Source: Paracentrotus lividus (taxonomy: Eukaryota; Echinodermata; Echinoidea; Camarodonta; Echinidae). From it: a stretch of DNA of 64,000 nt. Location: assembly GCA_940671915.1 (NCBI GenBank), contig CALNVZ010000641.1:9179770-9243769 (forward strand), written 5' to 3'. Made by a program: the position numbers and the translations under genes. Shown here one piece after another: positions 1 to 11,340 of the stretch; position 1 is the stretch's first letter, and the number at the start of each line of letters is the position of its first letter. The notes beneath the pieces were generated by a model that saw only the letters and a program-made list of their open reading frames with translations, was not told the origin of the DNA and ran no database searches.

Positions 1-30
1 CCCCCTCTCTCTCTCTCTCTCCCTCTCTTA
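1..30. repeat. CT-rich microsatellite at window edge
   Basis: Short run of C and CT units at the very start of the window. It is probably the end of a longer tract outside the window. Confidence 0.8.
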
Positions 31-1179
31 ATCCCTTCATTTCGTTTTACATCTCTTCGTCCATTATTCATGATCTCTCTATCTCCATCTTTGTTTACAG
101 ACAGCTTGATTTCGTTTCATTTTTAACCAAGATATGTTCAACATCATGCACGGTATTCTCTTGTACTCTCAAAAATATACCATACATCCCTTCACTTATT
201 CACTCTTCCCATCTTCTTCACCTTGCGTCTCATCCCGCTCTATGTATCCACTTGAGGTGTAAAGCCCTATCACCTCCTCCTACTCGAAGTCATCTCCTGC
301 AGGATACCAGAGGATGCGGAATGTCTTCTGCAAACGTCCAGCACAGTCCCAAGAGAGCGTTTGCCCTGGTTGGGCAGGTATAGAGGTGACTTGGGAATAC
401 TGATATTCAATATATCCCAAAGAGTGTTAAAAATCCCTGCTATGACCCCGTTAGCATAAATCATCTTCTTTACTGATGTATTTTCTTCTTTTTTTTCAAA
501 TGGTTTTTGTATATTATAAATTAATGTTTCCAGTTCAAAAAGGAAGTAGAATTTAAATTATTCAAGGGTAAATATTCAAAAGCGTCGGTCTGTTTAGTGA
601 AGTCAAAAGCTAATTTCTTTTTCTCTCTGTTTTCTGTTTTGATTGGCACATTCCCAGGAATCATAACGTTTCGTTATATTGTACAAAGTCTTATCGTCTT
701 TAGCTCTCAAAAGATATAATTTCGGTTACATCACGACCCGAAGCCCTGTCGAGATACTTTGGTTAGCGATACGGGATATGAATGTTGTTATAACCTGATT
801 TACTTTCTCAATATATTGCAATCGGAGGTCCCTTACTGTATCTTTTGGTGAATATTTTTTTCACAAGAAAGCGATTTGATATGAGAGCTGGAAGCATCGT
901 GCTTCCTTTCATGTGACTGTCAGACACATCAAACTTTGAAGATTTTTGTGGAAAAGAACAACAACTGTTTGAATATATCGAATACATCGCATTCAAGACC
1001 TGCATAAAGGTAACTATGGGTTAGCCGATCAAAAGATCTTCAGGATTTATGAAATGGTTGAATGTTAAAAAAAAAAGTGTTTAACTAAACTTATGAATAT
1101 TTGTGCAATAAATAACTGAATAGTTCATCGTTTTAGATTTTGGTTTTGCTTTGTTAAATGGTGCCTCCTGTTTATAGTT
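31..1179. other. Unassigned AT-rich sequence
   Basis: Only short reading frames of 60-70 codons are present, with no recognisable domain and no supported splice structure. I see no repeat ends, RNA gene or clear promoter here. Confidence 0.6.
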
Positions 1180-1225
1180 TATTATTATTATTATTATTAT
1201 CATTATTATTATTGTTATTATTATT

Positions 1226-1302
<77 letters not shown>

Positions 1303-1318
1303 GTGGTTGTTATTATTA
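1180..1318. repeat. (ATT)n microsatellite
   Basis: About 130 bp of nearly pure ATT units with a few substitutions. It lies directly upstream of the LINE fragment that starts near 1350. ATT tails are common at 3' ends of CR1/L2-type LINEs and of SINEs, so the tract may be a tail of an older insertion. Confidence 0.9.
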
Positions 1319-1348
1319 GGACCTACGTCACAAGTCTTATTACCTTAG

Positions 1349-1370
1349 ACCATGGATATATATAAGAGAA
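1349..1370. repeat. Left arm of short inverted repeat around LINE fragment
   Basis: Contains ACCATGGATATATATAAGAG. Its reverse complement, shorter by one TA step, is at 1691-1710. The two arms bracket the reverse-transcriptase tail at 1352-1675. The same motif forms a near-perfect palindrome at 7987-8018. Confidence 0.7.
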
Positions 1371-1675
1371 ATGAAGATGTAAGGAACCAATCACACCATA
1401 AGTTGCTCAGCCAAATAATTGCAAAACGAAGGCTGACATGGCTTGGTCACGTCCTAAGGATGCCAGAAAGCAGCATTGTCAGGACGGCCATAACGTGGAA
1501 ACCAGAAGGAGGGAAAAGGAAAAGAGGGAGACCACATTTGACATGGTGGAGAACAATTAAAAGAGACCTCACTGATCGAGACACAACTTGGAATGAAGCA
1601 GTCCTTGTCGCCCAGGATCGACGCCATTCGCGGACCCTTGCGGATCAATGTCCACATGTGGATGGAACGAGCTAA
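1352..1675 (+). pseudogene. LINE reverse-transcriptase C-terminal tail (endonuclease-RT type)
   Basis: A 107-codon open frame that reads like the tail of an APE-type LINE ORF2 downstream of the RT domain. Diagnostic pieces are RRLTWLGHVLRMPESS, then KRKRGRPHLTWWRTIKRDL, then TWNEAVLVAQDRRHSRTL. This WLGHV...GRP...W signature is common in animal 'endonuclease-reverse transcriptase' polyproteins of RTE-like LINEs. The catalytic RT and the endonuclease are absent upstream, so this is a 5'-truncated copy. The frame has no internal stop over 324 bp, which suggests a fairly young fragment. It sits between two inverted copies of ACCATGGATATATAAGAGA, so it may have been captured in, or inserted beside, a small palindromic repeat. 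The exact clade cannot be set by eye. The overlapping minus-strand frame is a shadow. Confidence 0.75.
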
Positions 1676-1690
1676 GGTCTAAGCATGGAT

Positions 1691-1710
1691 CTCTCTTATA
1701 TATCCATGGT
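1691..1710. repeat. Right arm of short inverted repeat around LINE fragment
   Basis: Sequence CTCTCTTATATATCCATGGT is the reverse complement of the arm at 1349-1370, apart from one extra TA step there. Confidence 0.7.
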
Positions 1711-1954
1711 GATTATAGCATTAATCTATGTGAAAAAAATAACGCTATCTGTGAACTGAAACATAAGGAATTTAAAAAGAGTACTCACACAGTCATGTCA
1801 CAGGAAGGAGATCGCCATTATAATCAAAATCTTAAGCTTTACGGGGTATATCAAGTGTGCGTCTGTACAGTTTGCTCATTAAATGGATTTCACATACAGA
1901 TAATGCAACTAATAGTGATGTCCTTTTCGCAATGCGCATGTTATTAAAACAATT
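1711..1954. other. Unassigned spacer
   Basis: No recognisable domain or repeat end. One 99-codon frame crosses it (1648-1947) but shows no conserved motif and is judged a chance frame. Confidence 0.5.
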
Positions 1955-2440
1955 TTACCACCTTCTATTCACTGCTGTTGCTAAGCCGGGCATTCATCAG
2001 CAATCTATAAGAATAGACTGTTCATGGGTTCTATAGTAACGACGTATTCAATTAGCCTGTAATTAAAGAATGGAACAACATTTCTAACCTACTCGTGAAT
2101 GGCATACTATTCACGATTGATGTTATTTCGGCTATCGTATTGCTCTCAGATTGTCAAGCCAAAACAACCTTTGTTTGAGAATGTTGATTGTATCCAACTT
2201 CTATTCACTGTTGTTGCTAAGCCGGGCATTTACCAGCAATCTGTAAGAAAATACCGGGTTCTTGAGTTCTATAGTAACAAGGTATTCAATTAGCCTTGCG
2301 CCTGTAATTGAAGAATGGAGAACAATATTTGGAATCTACCGGTACTCGTGAATTGCATACTTGTCATGATAGATGTTATGTCTCGTAAGCTTTCAGATTG
2401 TCAAGCCAAAACAACCTTTGTTTCAGAATGTATCAACTTG
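1955..2440 (+). repeat. Two-unit direct repeat, ~240 bp period
   Basis: CTTCTATTCACTG at 1962 recurs near 2198 (offset 236). CAGATTGTCAAGCC at 2147 recurs at 2394 (offset 247). Between these anchors the two units share long matching stretches, including GCTAAGCCGGGCATT and TTCTATAGTAAC. Units are roughly 1955-2190 and 2191-2440, diverged by substitutions and small indels. No protein is encoded. Confidence 0.85.
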
Positions 2441-2559
2441 ATTATGCCCGGAAACAGAATAAATAGAGAAGGTACATTGAAACGACATTGCAACTATTTG
2501 TATCAAAAGCTAGTCAGTCATTTTAATGGGTAAACTGGGTCCATCCAGCTACTTTTATC

Positions 2560-2745
2560 GACCTAGTCGGTCACGTCGACGGACTAGCATCAAGCTAGAC
2601 GGACGAGCTTTAAAGCTCGTCCGTCAAGTTGAGAGATGTATATTCAGTTGTATGCTAGTCCGTCTCGACGGACTAACATGCCAGACTAGCTTTAAAACTA
2701 GTCCATCTTGACCGACTAGCTTTAAAGCTAGTCGGTCCATTGACG
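2560..2745. repeat. Cluster of perfect and near-perfect palindromes
   Basis: Two 28 bp perfect palindromes share the core AGCTTTAAAGCT but have different outer arms. They lie at 2598-2625 (arms read GACGGACGAGCTTT) and 2710-2737 (arms read GACCGACTAGCTTT). A third, at 2684-2703, has one mismatched pair. A fourth, at 2656-2675, has 9 bp arms TAGTCCGTC around two bases. Variants of the arm motifs (GACGGACTAG, CTAGTCGGTC) fill the spacers. No coding frame is supported. Confidence 0.9.
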
Positions 2746-2794
2746 GACGAGGTTAGGTTTTCAGTGTAAGGAAGTCCAGTTTGTGTTCATAGAT

Positions 2795-4245
2795 GTAGTT
2801 TGAATATAACATGCAAGCTCCTAGAAGCTGCTTGTCCGGCCATAGTGTATTCTTTAACTTACATTATGAACCTATCCCTTGAATCAGGAATATTTCCTGA
2901 AGAATGGAAAGTTGCAACAATAACCCAACTTTATAAGGATGGGGATCGCAACCATGTTGAAATTACAGGCCGATCTCGGTCTTACCGTTGGTATCTAAAA
3001 TACTTGAAAGAGCTGTACATAATCAATTGTATGATTTCCTACAGAATTCAAACTATCTTTGTCCACAGCAATCAGGTTTTAGGCCCAGACATTCCACTCA
3101 ATCAACCGTTCTTGATGTAACCGATTATATATTATGTAATATGAACGATGGCATGGCTACTGGTGCTTTATATATCGATCTAAAGAAAGCTTTTGACACC
3201 GTAGATCATGGCATACTGTTGAATATTTTACAGAATGTAGGAATAACGAATGTCCAATATAATTGGTTTAGTTCGTATTTTACTGAGAGAAAACAAAAAG
3301 TAAATATAGACGACAAATTATCTGATTTAAAGAGTATCCAATATGGAGTCCCTCAAGGTTCCATTCTGGGGCCCCTCTTATTCATTATGTATATAAATAC
3401 ACTCCCCAAATCACTATCAGGGGTGTCATGTAAAGTCAACATGTATGCAGATGATGCTGTTTTACTTTTTAAAGCTTTTTCACCCCATGAGCTTGAAATA
3501 AGCATGCATGCGGGACTAGTAGATGTGTGTAATTGGTTAATAAAGCATACATTGACACTGAATGTAAGTAAAACAAAATATATGATTTTTTTTATCAAGA
3601 CAGCGTCTTCAGAATTTTAAGCAAGTCAAGTTTTTCTTGATAGAAATGAAATTGGTAGAGTATCAGAATTCAAATATCTTGGAATTATACTTGATGAAAA
3701 TTTGACTTATGAAAATACATTGATCATATTGCAAAAAAGATATAAAAAAGATCTGCAAAGCCGTATATTCCAGATTATATTTTTAAACTTCTTTGTAATG
3801 CTCTTGTAATGCCGCAGTTTGATTACTGCGGTGTAGTTTGGTCTAATTGTTCCCGTGGTCTCTTAGATAGACTAGGTAAATTACATAATAGGATGGCAAG
3901 GATGATTTTGGGGGCTCATCCCCGGACTCATATTTACGAATTATTTTCCGCCCTCAAATGGAAAGATCTATTTTCAAGACGCCATTTTCACAGAATGTGT
4001 GAGGTTTTTAAATGTATTAATGATATTGCTCTGTCTTACCTAAGCGAGCGATTTGTAAAGCCCCAATATGAAATAAAAACAAGATCAATGTCTAATGCCT
4101 TATTTCAGGTAACCGGGGCTACTCATAACAATAACAGTGGAAAGAGAACCTTTCAATATTTAGGGACAATAGAATGGAACAACCTTAGACCGGATCAACG
4201 TCAAGCGGGCTCTCTAAATTCATTTCGTACATCTTTTGATTAATC
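2795..4245 (+). pseudogene. CR1/L2-type LINE, 5'-truncated, with RT domain
   Basis: Non-LTR retrotransposon ORF2 starting inside the RT domain; the endonuclease is missing. In order: GIFPEEWKVATITQLYKDGD (finger region, from about 2880); VSKILERAVHNQLYDFLQNS then SGFRPRHSTQSTVLDV (from 2988); LYIDLKKAFDTVDHGILL (motif A); YGVPQGSILGPLLF (motif B); MYADDAVLLFK (catalytic YADD, near 3440). The post-RT region MPQFDYCGVVWSN...LHNRMARMILG runs from 3809 to about 4243. Three reading frames are used, so at least two frameshifts interrupt the copy: one near 2985, and at least one between 3620 and 3809, where FKYLGIILDENLTYEN can still be read. The copy is non-functional. The opposite-strand frame at 3353-3598 is a shadow. 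Clade is assigned by eye to the CR1/L2 group; Crack or Daphne cannot be excluded. Confidence 0.92.
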
Positions 4246-4287
4246 AGGATCATCATTAATACCATACATTGTATGAGATATTTATAT

Positions 4288-4423
4288 AATATTGGATGCA
4301 CTTGAGTGCAATATGAGATATATTCCATTCATCAGTATGAATATTGCAAAGGTCGAAGACGAGTGCGATATTCATACTGATGAATGGAATATATCTCATA
4401 TTGCACGAAAGAAATCCAATATT
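4288..4423. mobile_element. 136 bp MITE/foldback with perfect 39 bp hairpin
   Basis: Outer inverted repeats AATATTGGAT (4288-4297) and ATCCAATATT (4414-4423) enclose a perfect 39 bp inverted repeat at 4306-4344 and 4368-4406 with a 23-base loop. The stem begins GTGCAATATGAGATATATTC. The design fits a tiny non-autonomous DNA element. A hairpin-RNA precursor is an alternative. The lack of any mismatch implies recent origin or gene conversion. Confidence 0.85.
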
Positions 4424-5899
4424 ATTATTATTATACATACAAACCATTTTCCATGCAACAGCAACGCTATTAAGTTTAACAAAAAAGAGGTTTACCTCTC
4501 CTGTATCAAGTCTGCCTGAAGGAGAAATTAAAAATGATCAATCTATTATACGTAAGTTGTTGGCTTTGCCGCGATCCATTGTTATAATAAGCGTTTGGCT
4601 ATATGACGTAAATGTCTTGTATTGCTCTTTCGCGTATCCATTGTTAAGAGCTGTTGCGCCGCAGCATTACTTGGCATCGAGGATGCATATTGTAACAATA
4701 ATGCCTCGTGCTCTTTCTCCATTTGATATGGAATGTGTAGATATACATAGACATACATGTTGCTAACAACAATAAACGGCGACAAAACAACTCTGAAAGA
4801 GTATCAATACATGGTTTAATGTATTGAAAAAGAGACTTAAACGTGTAATAATATTATTCATGAGATGCATTTTATTTCATTACGGTGAACATTTACTTTA
4901 CCAATTTAGACTTCTTGCCAGTTATTATATTTCCTCCTTTTTGTATGATAATGATTAAGGTTCTCTCTACCTGAGTAAGTAAAAAAAAAAATTTACACCT
5001 GGAAGATGTCTAGCGGGAGGAGAGCCAATTTGTAAACCCTAGATTGTGTTACGTGTTCTGAGGGAGTGGTCCTCCCACAGTGTCTTCTGGTGCCGTTTTT
5101 TGTGTGGTGTTGTTCTTTGCGCTGGATGAGCAAGACGCATTGTTTGCGAGCTTGCACTTTTTTTTTAATGTGCCGGAGGTGGGATTGAGGTTGAAATAGC
5201 ATAAGCTGACAGGGGGCGGCTCCTATCATTAATGGGGCTGGCCATGGGCTTTTTAACGGAGGCGTCTTCGCTTGGGTAGCTTGGCGGGGGTGTTGTAACA
5301 CATATGTTGACTAGCATTTTTGTGTGAAAGTGGGATAATCTGTAGAGGTCACGCATGACACCGGGAGGTGTGAGCAACACGTCAAAGACAAAATAATTCT
5401 CTTAAAAAAGTATTAGGAGGCCTTTTTTAGGTCTGTCAGTGGCAAGTTAACTCTTTTGATGCTGTACTCATTCGTGCATTACTTGACGAGTCAATCTAGT
5501 TTTCATACAGAATGTGGACAATGTGTGTAGCAATACCTCTGCCAAGTTGTTGAGCGGAGGACGTTTTCGTTAAGGAGTTATGCTATTTTATTCATGATGG
5601 AGTTGCTTTTTTGTCGGCTTTTGTTGTTTCAGTTTCGTCCCCGCCGTGGCACAGTTCGAGATTTGCATGTTCGCAGGCAGTGCGTCGTGTTCATCCGGAC
5701 GTGAGGACGTGCCACACAGGAGTGGTACCGGAGGATGTGGGAGGAGTTGCTCTTTCAGAGTGCGTAGGATAGTTTGGGGTTTGTAAATTGGTTTTCTTTT
5801 TATTGACATTTTTATGGGTGTAAGGTTTTTTTTTTTTACTCACTCGGTATAATGAATACTATTCTATAACTGTATTTATACAGTTTGGGAAATGATTGT
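4424..5899. other. Unassigned sequence with short minus-strand frames
   Basis: Minus-strand frames of 70-100 codons (4993-5301, 5165-5380, 5588-5809) are rich in Pro, Lys and Gln and overlap in different frames. They could be relics of a decayed element ORF but match nothing I recognise. The top strand is G- and T-rich from about 5000 to 5800. Confidence 0.4.
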
Positions 5900-6135
5900 T
5901 GGACCCAATCATGTGAGTACTGAATATGATTTGGTCTAATAATTGTTTCCCAGGTTGTATCTTCAAATATCTTGTATCTGGTATTGCTTTGTACCATGTA
6001 TCTCTGTAAATATTGTATATATTGTTTTTATGATCAGGGCCCTCATGGACAGCAGTTCACGAAACTGAAGAGGCCACCCTGAATAAATAAAACTGAAAAT
6101 AACAATAGATAATAAATAAATAATAAAATATTCTT
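5900..6135 (+). repeat. LINE-like 3' tail (AATAAA-rich)
   Basis: The segment ends CAGGGCCCTCATGGACAGCA...GAGGCCACCCTGAATAAATAAA, followed by several ATAAATAA units to about 6135. CR1/L2-type elements often end in a short hairpin-like GGCCACCC stretch followed by AATAAATAAA. No coding part is recognisable upstream, so only the 3' untranslated end appears to have been inserted. Confidence 0.55.
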
Positions 6136-6249
6136 TATAAAAAGTAAATATACCCCTATTGTACGGCCTTCATACTGTATTTTCTTTGCCTCATTTATTG
6201 AGCTATTTTAGCTTGCTATTTTCCGCTACCTTTTAGTTGGCGTTTGTGC

Positions 6250-6975
6250 GTAGGGGCGACCGGGGACAATTGTAACTTGGGGCAATTGTAACTGGGGCTT
6301 CCATCCCTAGCAGAAACACGCTACAAACTTAACCCGTCTACAGAGTATGTGCATTTCATCGCTCCACATGCTGTTTGAGTGTAAACAGATTTAACGGTTC
6401 GTTGAACTTTCTACAGCAAAAAGAAAAGAAATAAATAAAAAATAAAAAAATGAGCAGGAAAGTATTGTCTCACACTACCCAATGTTTTTCTTCTGAACAA
6501 ATACGTGGTTGAGCTCTATGGCTTTCATTTTTATTTATTCAGAAATTGTATAATTAGGCCTGTATTTTGCTAAAGTTTCAACGATGAATACCTGAGCTAA
6601 GATGGAAAAAAACTCTCCAAATATGGCCGCCCATCTCAGGGGCAATTGTAACAACAATGTTAACGAAGTACGTTTGCCCCATACCTGGCCGCGGGACGCT
6701 GCAGCGTGCTGCCATAGCACGTACACAGCACGTACACTGCCGCAATAACCCCATGCCATGCATATAGCAAGTGGAAAATATAATGTAACTTGAGTCAAGC
6801 ATTGTCAAGTTTTATTATAATTGGCTTGTGTGGTTAATGTTGTTTAAATCTTGGATCTGTCAAGTGCATAGCTTTGATAAAGAAAAAGAAAATGTTACAA
6901 TGTCATGTGCTACAATTGCCCCATAGGTGTGTTACAGTTGCCCCAGGTTCAGGGGCAATTGTAGCCTTTTGACAG
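6250..6975 (+). mobile_element. GTTACAATTG-phrase DNA element, right end missing
   Basis: Left end GTAGGGGCGACCGGGGACAA matches the left TIR of the complete copy at 57885-58786 with one change. Collinear matches continue through GAAACACGCTACAAACTTAA, a poly-A patch and TGTCAAGTGCATAGCTTTGA. The motif GGGGCAATTGTAAC or its complement recurs at the left end, near 6645, and several times at 6900-6965. Similarity stops near 6975 without the right TIR, so the copy is truncated. It has no ORF and must depend on a transposase in trans. Confidence 0.88.
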
Positions 6976-7986
6976 GCCTCGGGACTAGGCCATATTACTC
7001 GTCAAGTAGTGGCTGAGACGAGACTAGCGGTCTATTAAACTATTTGCTAAAATGATATTAGCAACGATAAGAAAAAAGTAGGAGATACATAAATGAAGGG
7101 GGCATGCATCATAAAAACTATAGGGGAGGGAGTTCCTGCATAATGTGACGCTTGTTTTGGATAGGTATTTTTGATGAGGTAAAGCGAATGGACTATCCCC
7201 TATTCATTACAGTGGAAACTATTCGTTGGAAGGAAAATCAAATATCATCCTTGAAGGTATATGGTGTGGGCCTATTAAAAAGAAGATGCATAAGTAAATG
7301 TCATTCAAAAGAAAATAAGACATTCGGTTGAAGTCTTTCCTCCTAAATAAGTATACGACATGACAACAATCATGATAATGGGGACGTTTCTATGAGAATA
7401 AAGGGAGGTAGATAAAATGAGCGTGGGACAAATTACAAAGTTGGATTTGGTAAAAACCCATTCTTTGTTCATAACATATAACAAGAAATATATCGATAAT
7501 AAATCGAATATAATAATACATATCCGTGACATCGTTGATCATCAGAAGTTGATACGATATGACAATATCATTAAACAGAATAGATGTTTACATATTGGAG
7601 AGTTTTAAAAAAAAATTAAAAAATAGGCCTATGCTGCTATTATGAAAGGTTAGTGCCGGTGCTTTATGTTCCATTGATACTGTAATAAAAGGGTTGTCGA
7701 ATCAAAAGAGAAAGTGATACAGCTGAGCTAGCAAACAAAAAAATAAAACATAAACTAGATGATGAAACAGATTGCGAATAAGATGATGAAAGTAGGCGGT
7801 AAACAGGTATTGCCTATATTATTTAAGAGCAGAAGTGACACACAAATTAATGGTCTAGAGAGAGATATTGGAGATGGAATGGGGGATGGGGCTGTGATGG
7901 AAGCTACTGCAAGGAGGAAATAGGAAAAAAAAGTGTCTCGGAAGTTTCATTTTACATCCACTTTAGCACACTGTCCTTCGTATTCA
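6976..7986. other. Unassigned AT-rich sequence
   Basis: No recognisable domain, RNA or repeat end. Frames of 63-75 codons on both strands overlap at 7305-7608 and look like chance. Confidence 0.5.
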
Positions 7987-8018
7987 CATGGATATATAAG
8001 AGATCTTATATATCCATG
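7987..8018. repeat. 32 bp palindrome, same motif as 1349 and 1691
   Basis: Two perfect 15 bp arms, CATGGATATATAAGA (7987-8001) and its complement (8004-8018), are separated by two bases. The arm motif is the one bracketing the LINE fragment at 1349-1710, so this looks like a short dispersed palindromic repeat. Confidence 0.8.
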
Positions 8019-9410
8019 GTATTCAATCCTTTATGGATTGTGCTAACGACAATAAAAAGCTTATTATCACCTCAGAGACTGGTCGTTTTGCGACCAGCCC
8101 TAGGCCAGCCTTATAAAATTACACAAACATATCAACAGAATTGAGAGAGCCTTTTTATTCCTCTTTGCAATTATCATTTTATTGTTCACGCGCAATTCTC
8201 GCTTTTTTATGCTGGAGCAAAGACCGTATTTAAATTTTGGTAGACACCTAATTTCTTTTGATGAAATCCCGGCAGAAATTGCTCTTAGAAAGGGTAATTG
8301 GGGTTAATTTTTCATGATTATTTCATTCTAATTTGAATATTTGTAGTGTATTTCCACTAGAATATTGGATGCAAATCTATTTAACATTCAAGACTTAAAT
8401 TAACATATTTGTTTGTGAATTGTTATTTGAGAGTTATGTCTTCCTTTAATTTTTGGATGGTGTTTTCTGAAGAATCCTAGATAAAGACGAAAGCTTAAAA
8501 CAAGAAGTGTCCTCTGTGTCATTCTTTCGATTCGAAATGATCTGTCATACACTATACATGTAAACATTTTGATTGGTTCCATTTCTTCGACCTTTTCATC
8601 ACCGTTCACTTTCATTATCAATTTAGTGAAGGCGGGTGTTACTTTCATTGATATCATTGGAATGTAGCACTTTGGCTGCCGAGTAGCACAATGCTGAGTG
8701 CTTAGTTCTTTTAAAAAGGTAAGGGTTTTCGAAGAAATGCAAACATATGGTAGTTATCCTTAATGTTAAGTGACATTTTTTTACCCCTACATTGACTTGT
8801 AAAATCTTTTTGTTCTATGTATAAACAATTCGTGTAAAGCAACTCACAGACATGATAAAACAATACGAATTCAGAAATTACGTTTTAAGGAAGATTTTTT
8901 TTTTTAAATATTGTTTTGCATGATATCATTTATACCACTGCACTTGTAGCAGCACAATATAATTTATTTATCGATTTACATTTCGAATGAAACTGATCTA
9001 GTAGAAGTGAACATAACATCGCGGTATGTTTCAGGTTTAGGCCTTTCCATACTGATATTACTAGACACAAAAAGTATGACAAAGAAATGCCATTAAATTA
9101 CAATCTAAGATATCTTACTTTTGTAACCAAAGCAGACGTTTTGTTCGAGTTGATACACTCTCGATGATCACAGCTGGCAACTATCTTCCTCTTTTTAGAG
9201 CCTTTTCAAAAGCTTCAATCTTCATCTAAAGGTCACTTGTCTACTTCGTTTGCATTACTTCTCTCATCATGTTTAAATCAAGCTTGCTTTAAAAATTTGA
9301 GACCTGTCTCAGAAAGGTCTCTTTTATTTCTCGTTTAATTTACAATCCATCATCATCAAACTTCTCCCCCTCGCGAGATTTTCCCATCACCCTTTCCTAG
9401 AATGCAGCTT
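8019..9410. other. Unassigned AT-rich sequence
   Basis: Nothing recognisable. An 85-codon minus-strand frame at 8400-8657 has no known motif and no supported splice sites. Confidence 0.5.
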
Positions 9411-9439
9411 TGTTTATATTGTAGACGTGGAGTAGACGT

Positions 9440-9520
9440 GCCATGTAGTCAGGTGATTTAATTACTTGGTTGTGGATGCAACGGTCACTGGTTCGATGCC
9501 CAGTGCAAAAACGTATGTCC
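9440..9520 (+). repeat. Possible tRNA-derived SINE remnant (B-box and T-arm like)
   Basis: CACTGGTTCGATGCCCAGTG near 9487 folds like a tRNA T-arm and fits a pol III B box (GGTTCGATGCC). A matching A box and SINE body are not clear, so only a remnant is suggested. Confidence 0.3.
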
Positions 9521-10940
9521 TTATAAATCTGCAGTACGTCGCCCAATCCACTTGGTTTTCATTTGAAGGCGACAGAAAACGTGATTGGATTATGTGTACC
9601 TATACATATAGTTCATTATAACGTTTTTGGCTTTAAAACGAAGCATTATGTTCATTTTTTATTTATTTTTTTTACTGTGTGTACACAAATGAATTTAATG
9701 ATTTGGCGTAATTGTATAATATAATTTTGATTAGTCAACAGAAATTCGAAAGAAAAAACGGATGTAAACACAGTAACCACAACATTGTTTTATTACATGA
9801 GTTCAAAGCCTTTCCTCATAACCAAAATCATTCACCCTTTTATTACACTTTTTTTCATATTATGAAAGATGCAGTTTATCGAAATAACGTTAGTTTGTTG
9901 ACATCACCATAATAAACGATTTGGGGGAAAGAAGGTTTTGTACTCCCCCCCCCCCCACCCCATTGTAAGATACACTAACAGTGGGTAGTATCTATTAAAG
10001 TGTATACTTATTTGTTTTTAATACCTCTCAACACCTACAACACTATCTCCGAAAATGGCAAAAAGGTCGCTTTACAGCTAATGGCAAGTACGTTGGTCGG
10101 TTTGCTGAGTCGATATGCGGTATGCATGGGGTAAAATGAGGCATACAAAGCTCCCATATGTAACGGCCTTTTATTAGATAATGAAAACAGGTGTCTGTTT
10201 CACGATTCTGAAGGCATCCCACAGTACCTCTCTAGTTGCCATTGCTGGCTGGGTCACTTCTCCCAATTTAGCCTAAATTTGCACAATTGACATGAATGAC
10301 GAGAATAGATGGGTATAAGTCAATAACGTGCTTGTGAAAGAGACTGCGCGCCCCTTACGACGGCATATTTTAGAATTCCGTTTCTCCGAAGTAAAATGAT
10401 AAAACTGATCGATGCAATCGCGAACATTATTATGATTCAGAAAGTTCAGAGTAAAAATAAAATATTTAAAAAAATAATCCGCGCATGTATAGACGAAGTC
10501 GGCTGTGTTTCACGGAAGAGAGCCTCTATGAGCCCGCCATATAGCTGGGGGGCTTCCAATGGTTTTGCATTGAGCCGGTGCGCGTGTGCTGCGTGTACAC
10601 GTACATTTTCTTTGTTACGCATACTGAAGCCCCCCCCCGCCCCCAGTTAGCTAATTTGCATTAAAAAAAAACAGCACCCAAACCGAATTCGTTTATAGGT
10701 CTTGTTGAAATATCCGAGTCACGGCACAAAAGACATTCGTAATCACGAAGTGATACGATTGACTGTACGAACAGAAAGGTTGTTTTTTTAGTTTCAAAGA
10801 TGTAGGTTTAGGGTTGCATTAGGGTATTATCAGGTTTTTATAATCTTAAATAGGTTAAGTTTAAGTCCAGGACCAGAGTTACGCTAATTTTTGTTGAAAT
10901 TCACTACGGTAGTCGCAAGCAGATTGCAATTTGGGCCTAA
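9521..10940. other. Unassigned sequence with C tracts
   Basis: Contains poly-C patches near 9948-9962 and 10630-10645. A frame at 10396-10650 ends in the C tract and is judged a low-complexity artefact. No gene or repeat end recognised. Confidence 0.5.
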
Positions 10941-11340
10941 CCTTGTTTTGGCGTCTATAGTTTTTTTTTCAACGGATTATGATTGCCTAAACATTCTATT
11001 CAAGAATCCGGATTGCTGACAACTTTGTCAGCATTGAGCATTTTTGAGATATGTGACGTCATACAAAATGGCCGCCAAATTTACCCAATTTCCCTCTAAA
11101 ATTGAGAAAATAAATGTTTAATATGGAGATTTCACAACAATTAGGGAGCTAAATGTCTGCATATCTCTTAGACCATTTCTAAATATTGTTTTGTTAGGTC
11201 ACATGGCCATACATTATGCTAATTTGCAATATTTGTCCATGCGCCCTCAATTTTGAAGTATTAGTTTTCATGAAATATATGTGCTCCGCGATCAAATGAT
11301 AGGTTTCAACCCCCCCCCATTTTTTCCTCTGAAAATATAA
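10941..11340 (+). repeat. Left arm of a 5.35 kb inverted repeat
   Basis: Starts CCTTGTTTTGGCGTCTATA and matches the reverse complement of 15925-16292 over roughly 370-400 bp with substitutions and indels. The best-conserved block holds GATATGTGACGTCATACAAA followed by ATGGCCGCCAAA. TGACGTCA is a perfect CRE-type palindrome, and AAAATGGCCGCC resembles the YY1 core. The arms could be TIRs of one large element, or two inverted copies of the same non-autonomous repeat. Confidence 0.8.

Noticed and set aside
3353-3598. Minus-strand 81-codon protein
   Set aside because: Shadow of the LINE reverse-transcriptase frame on the plus strand.
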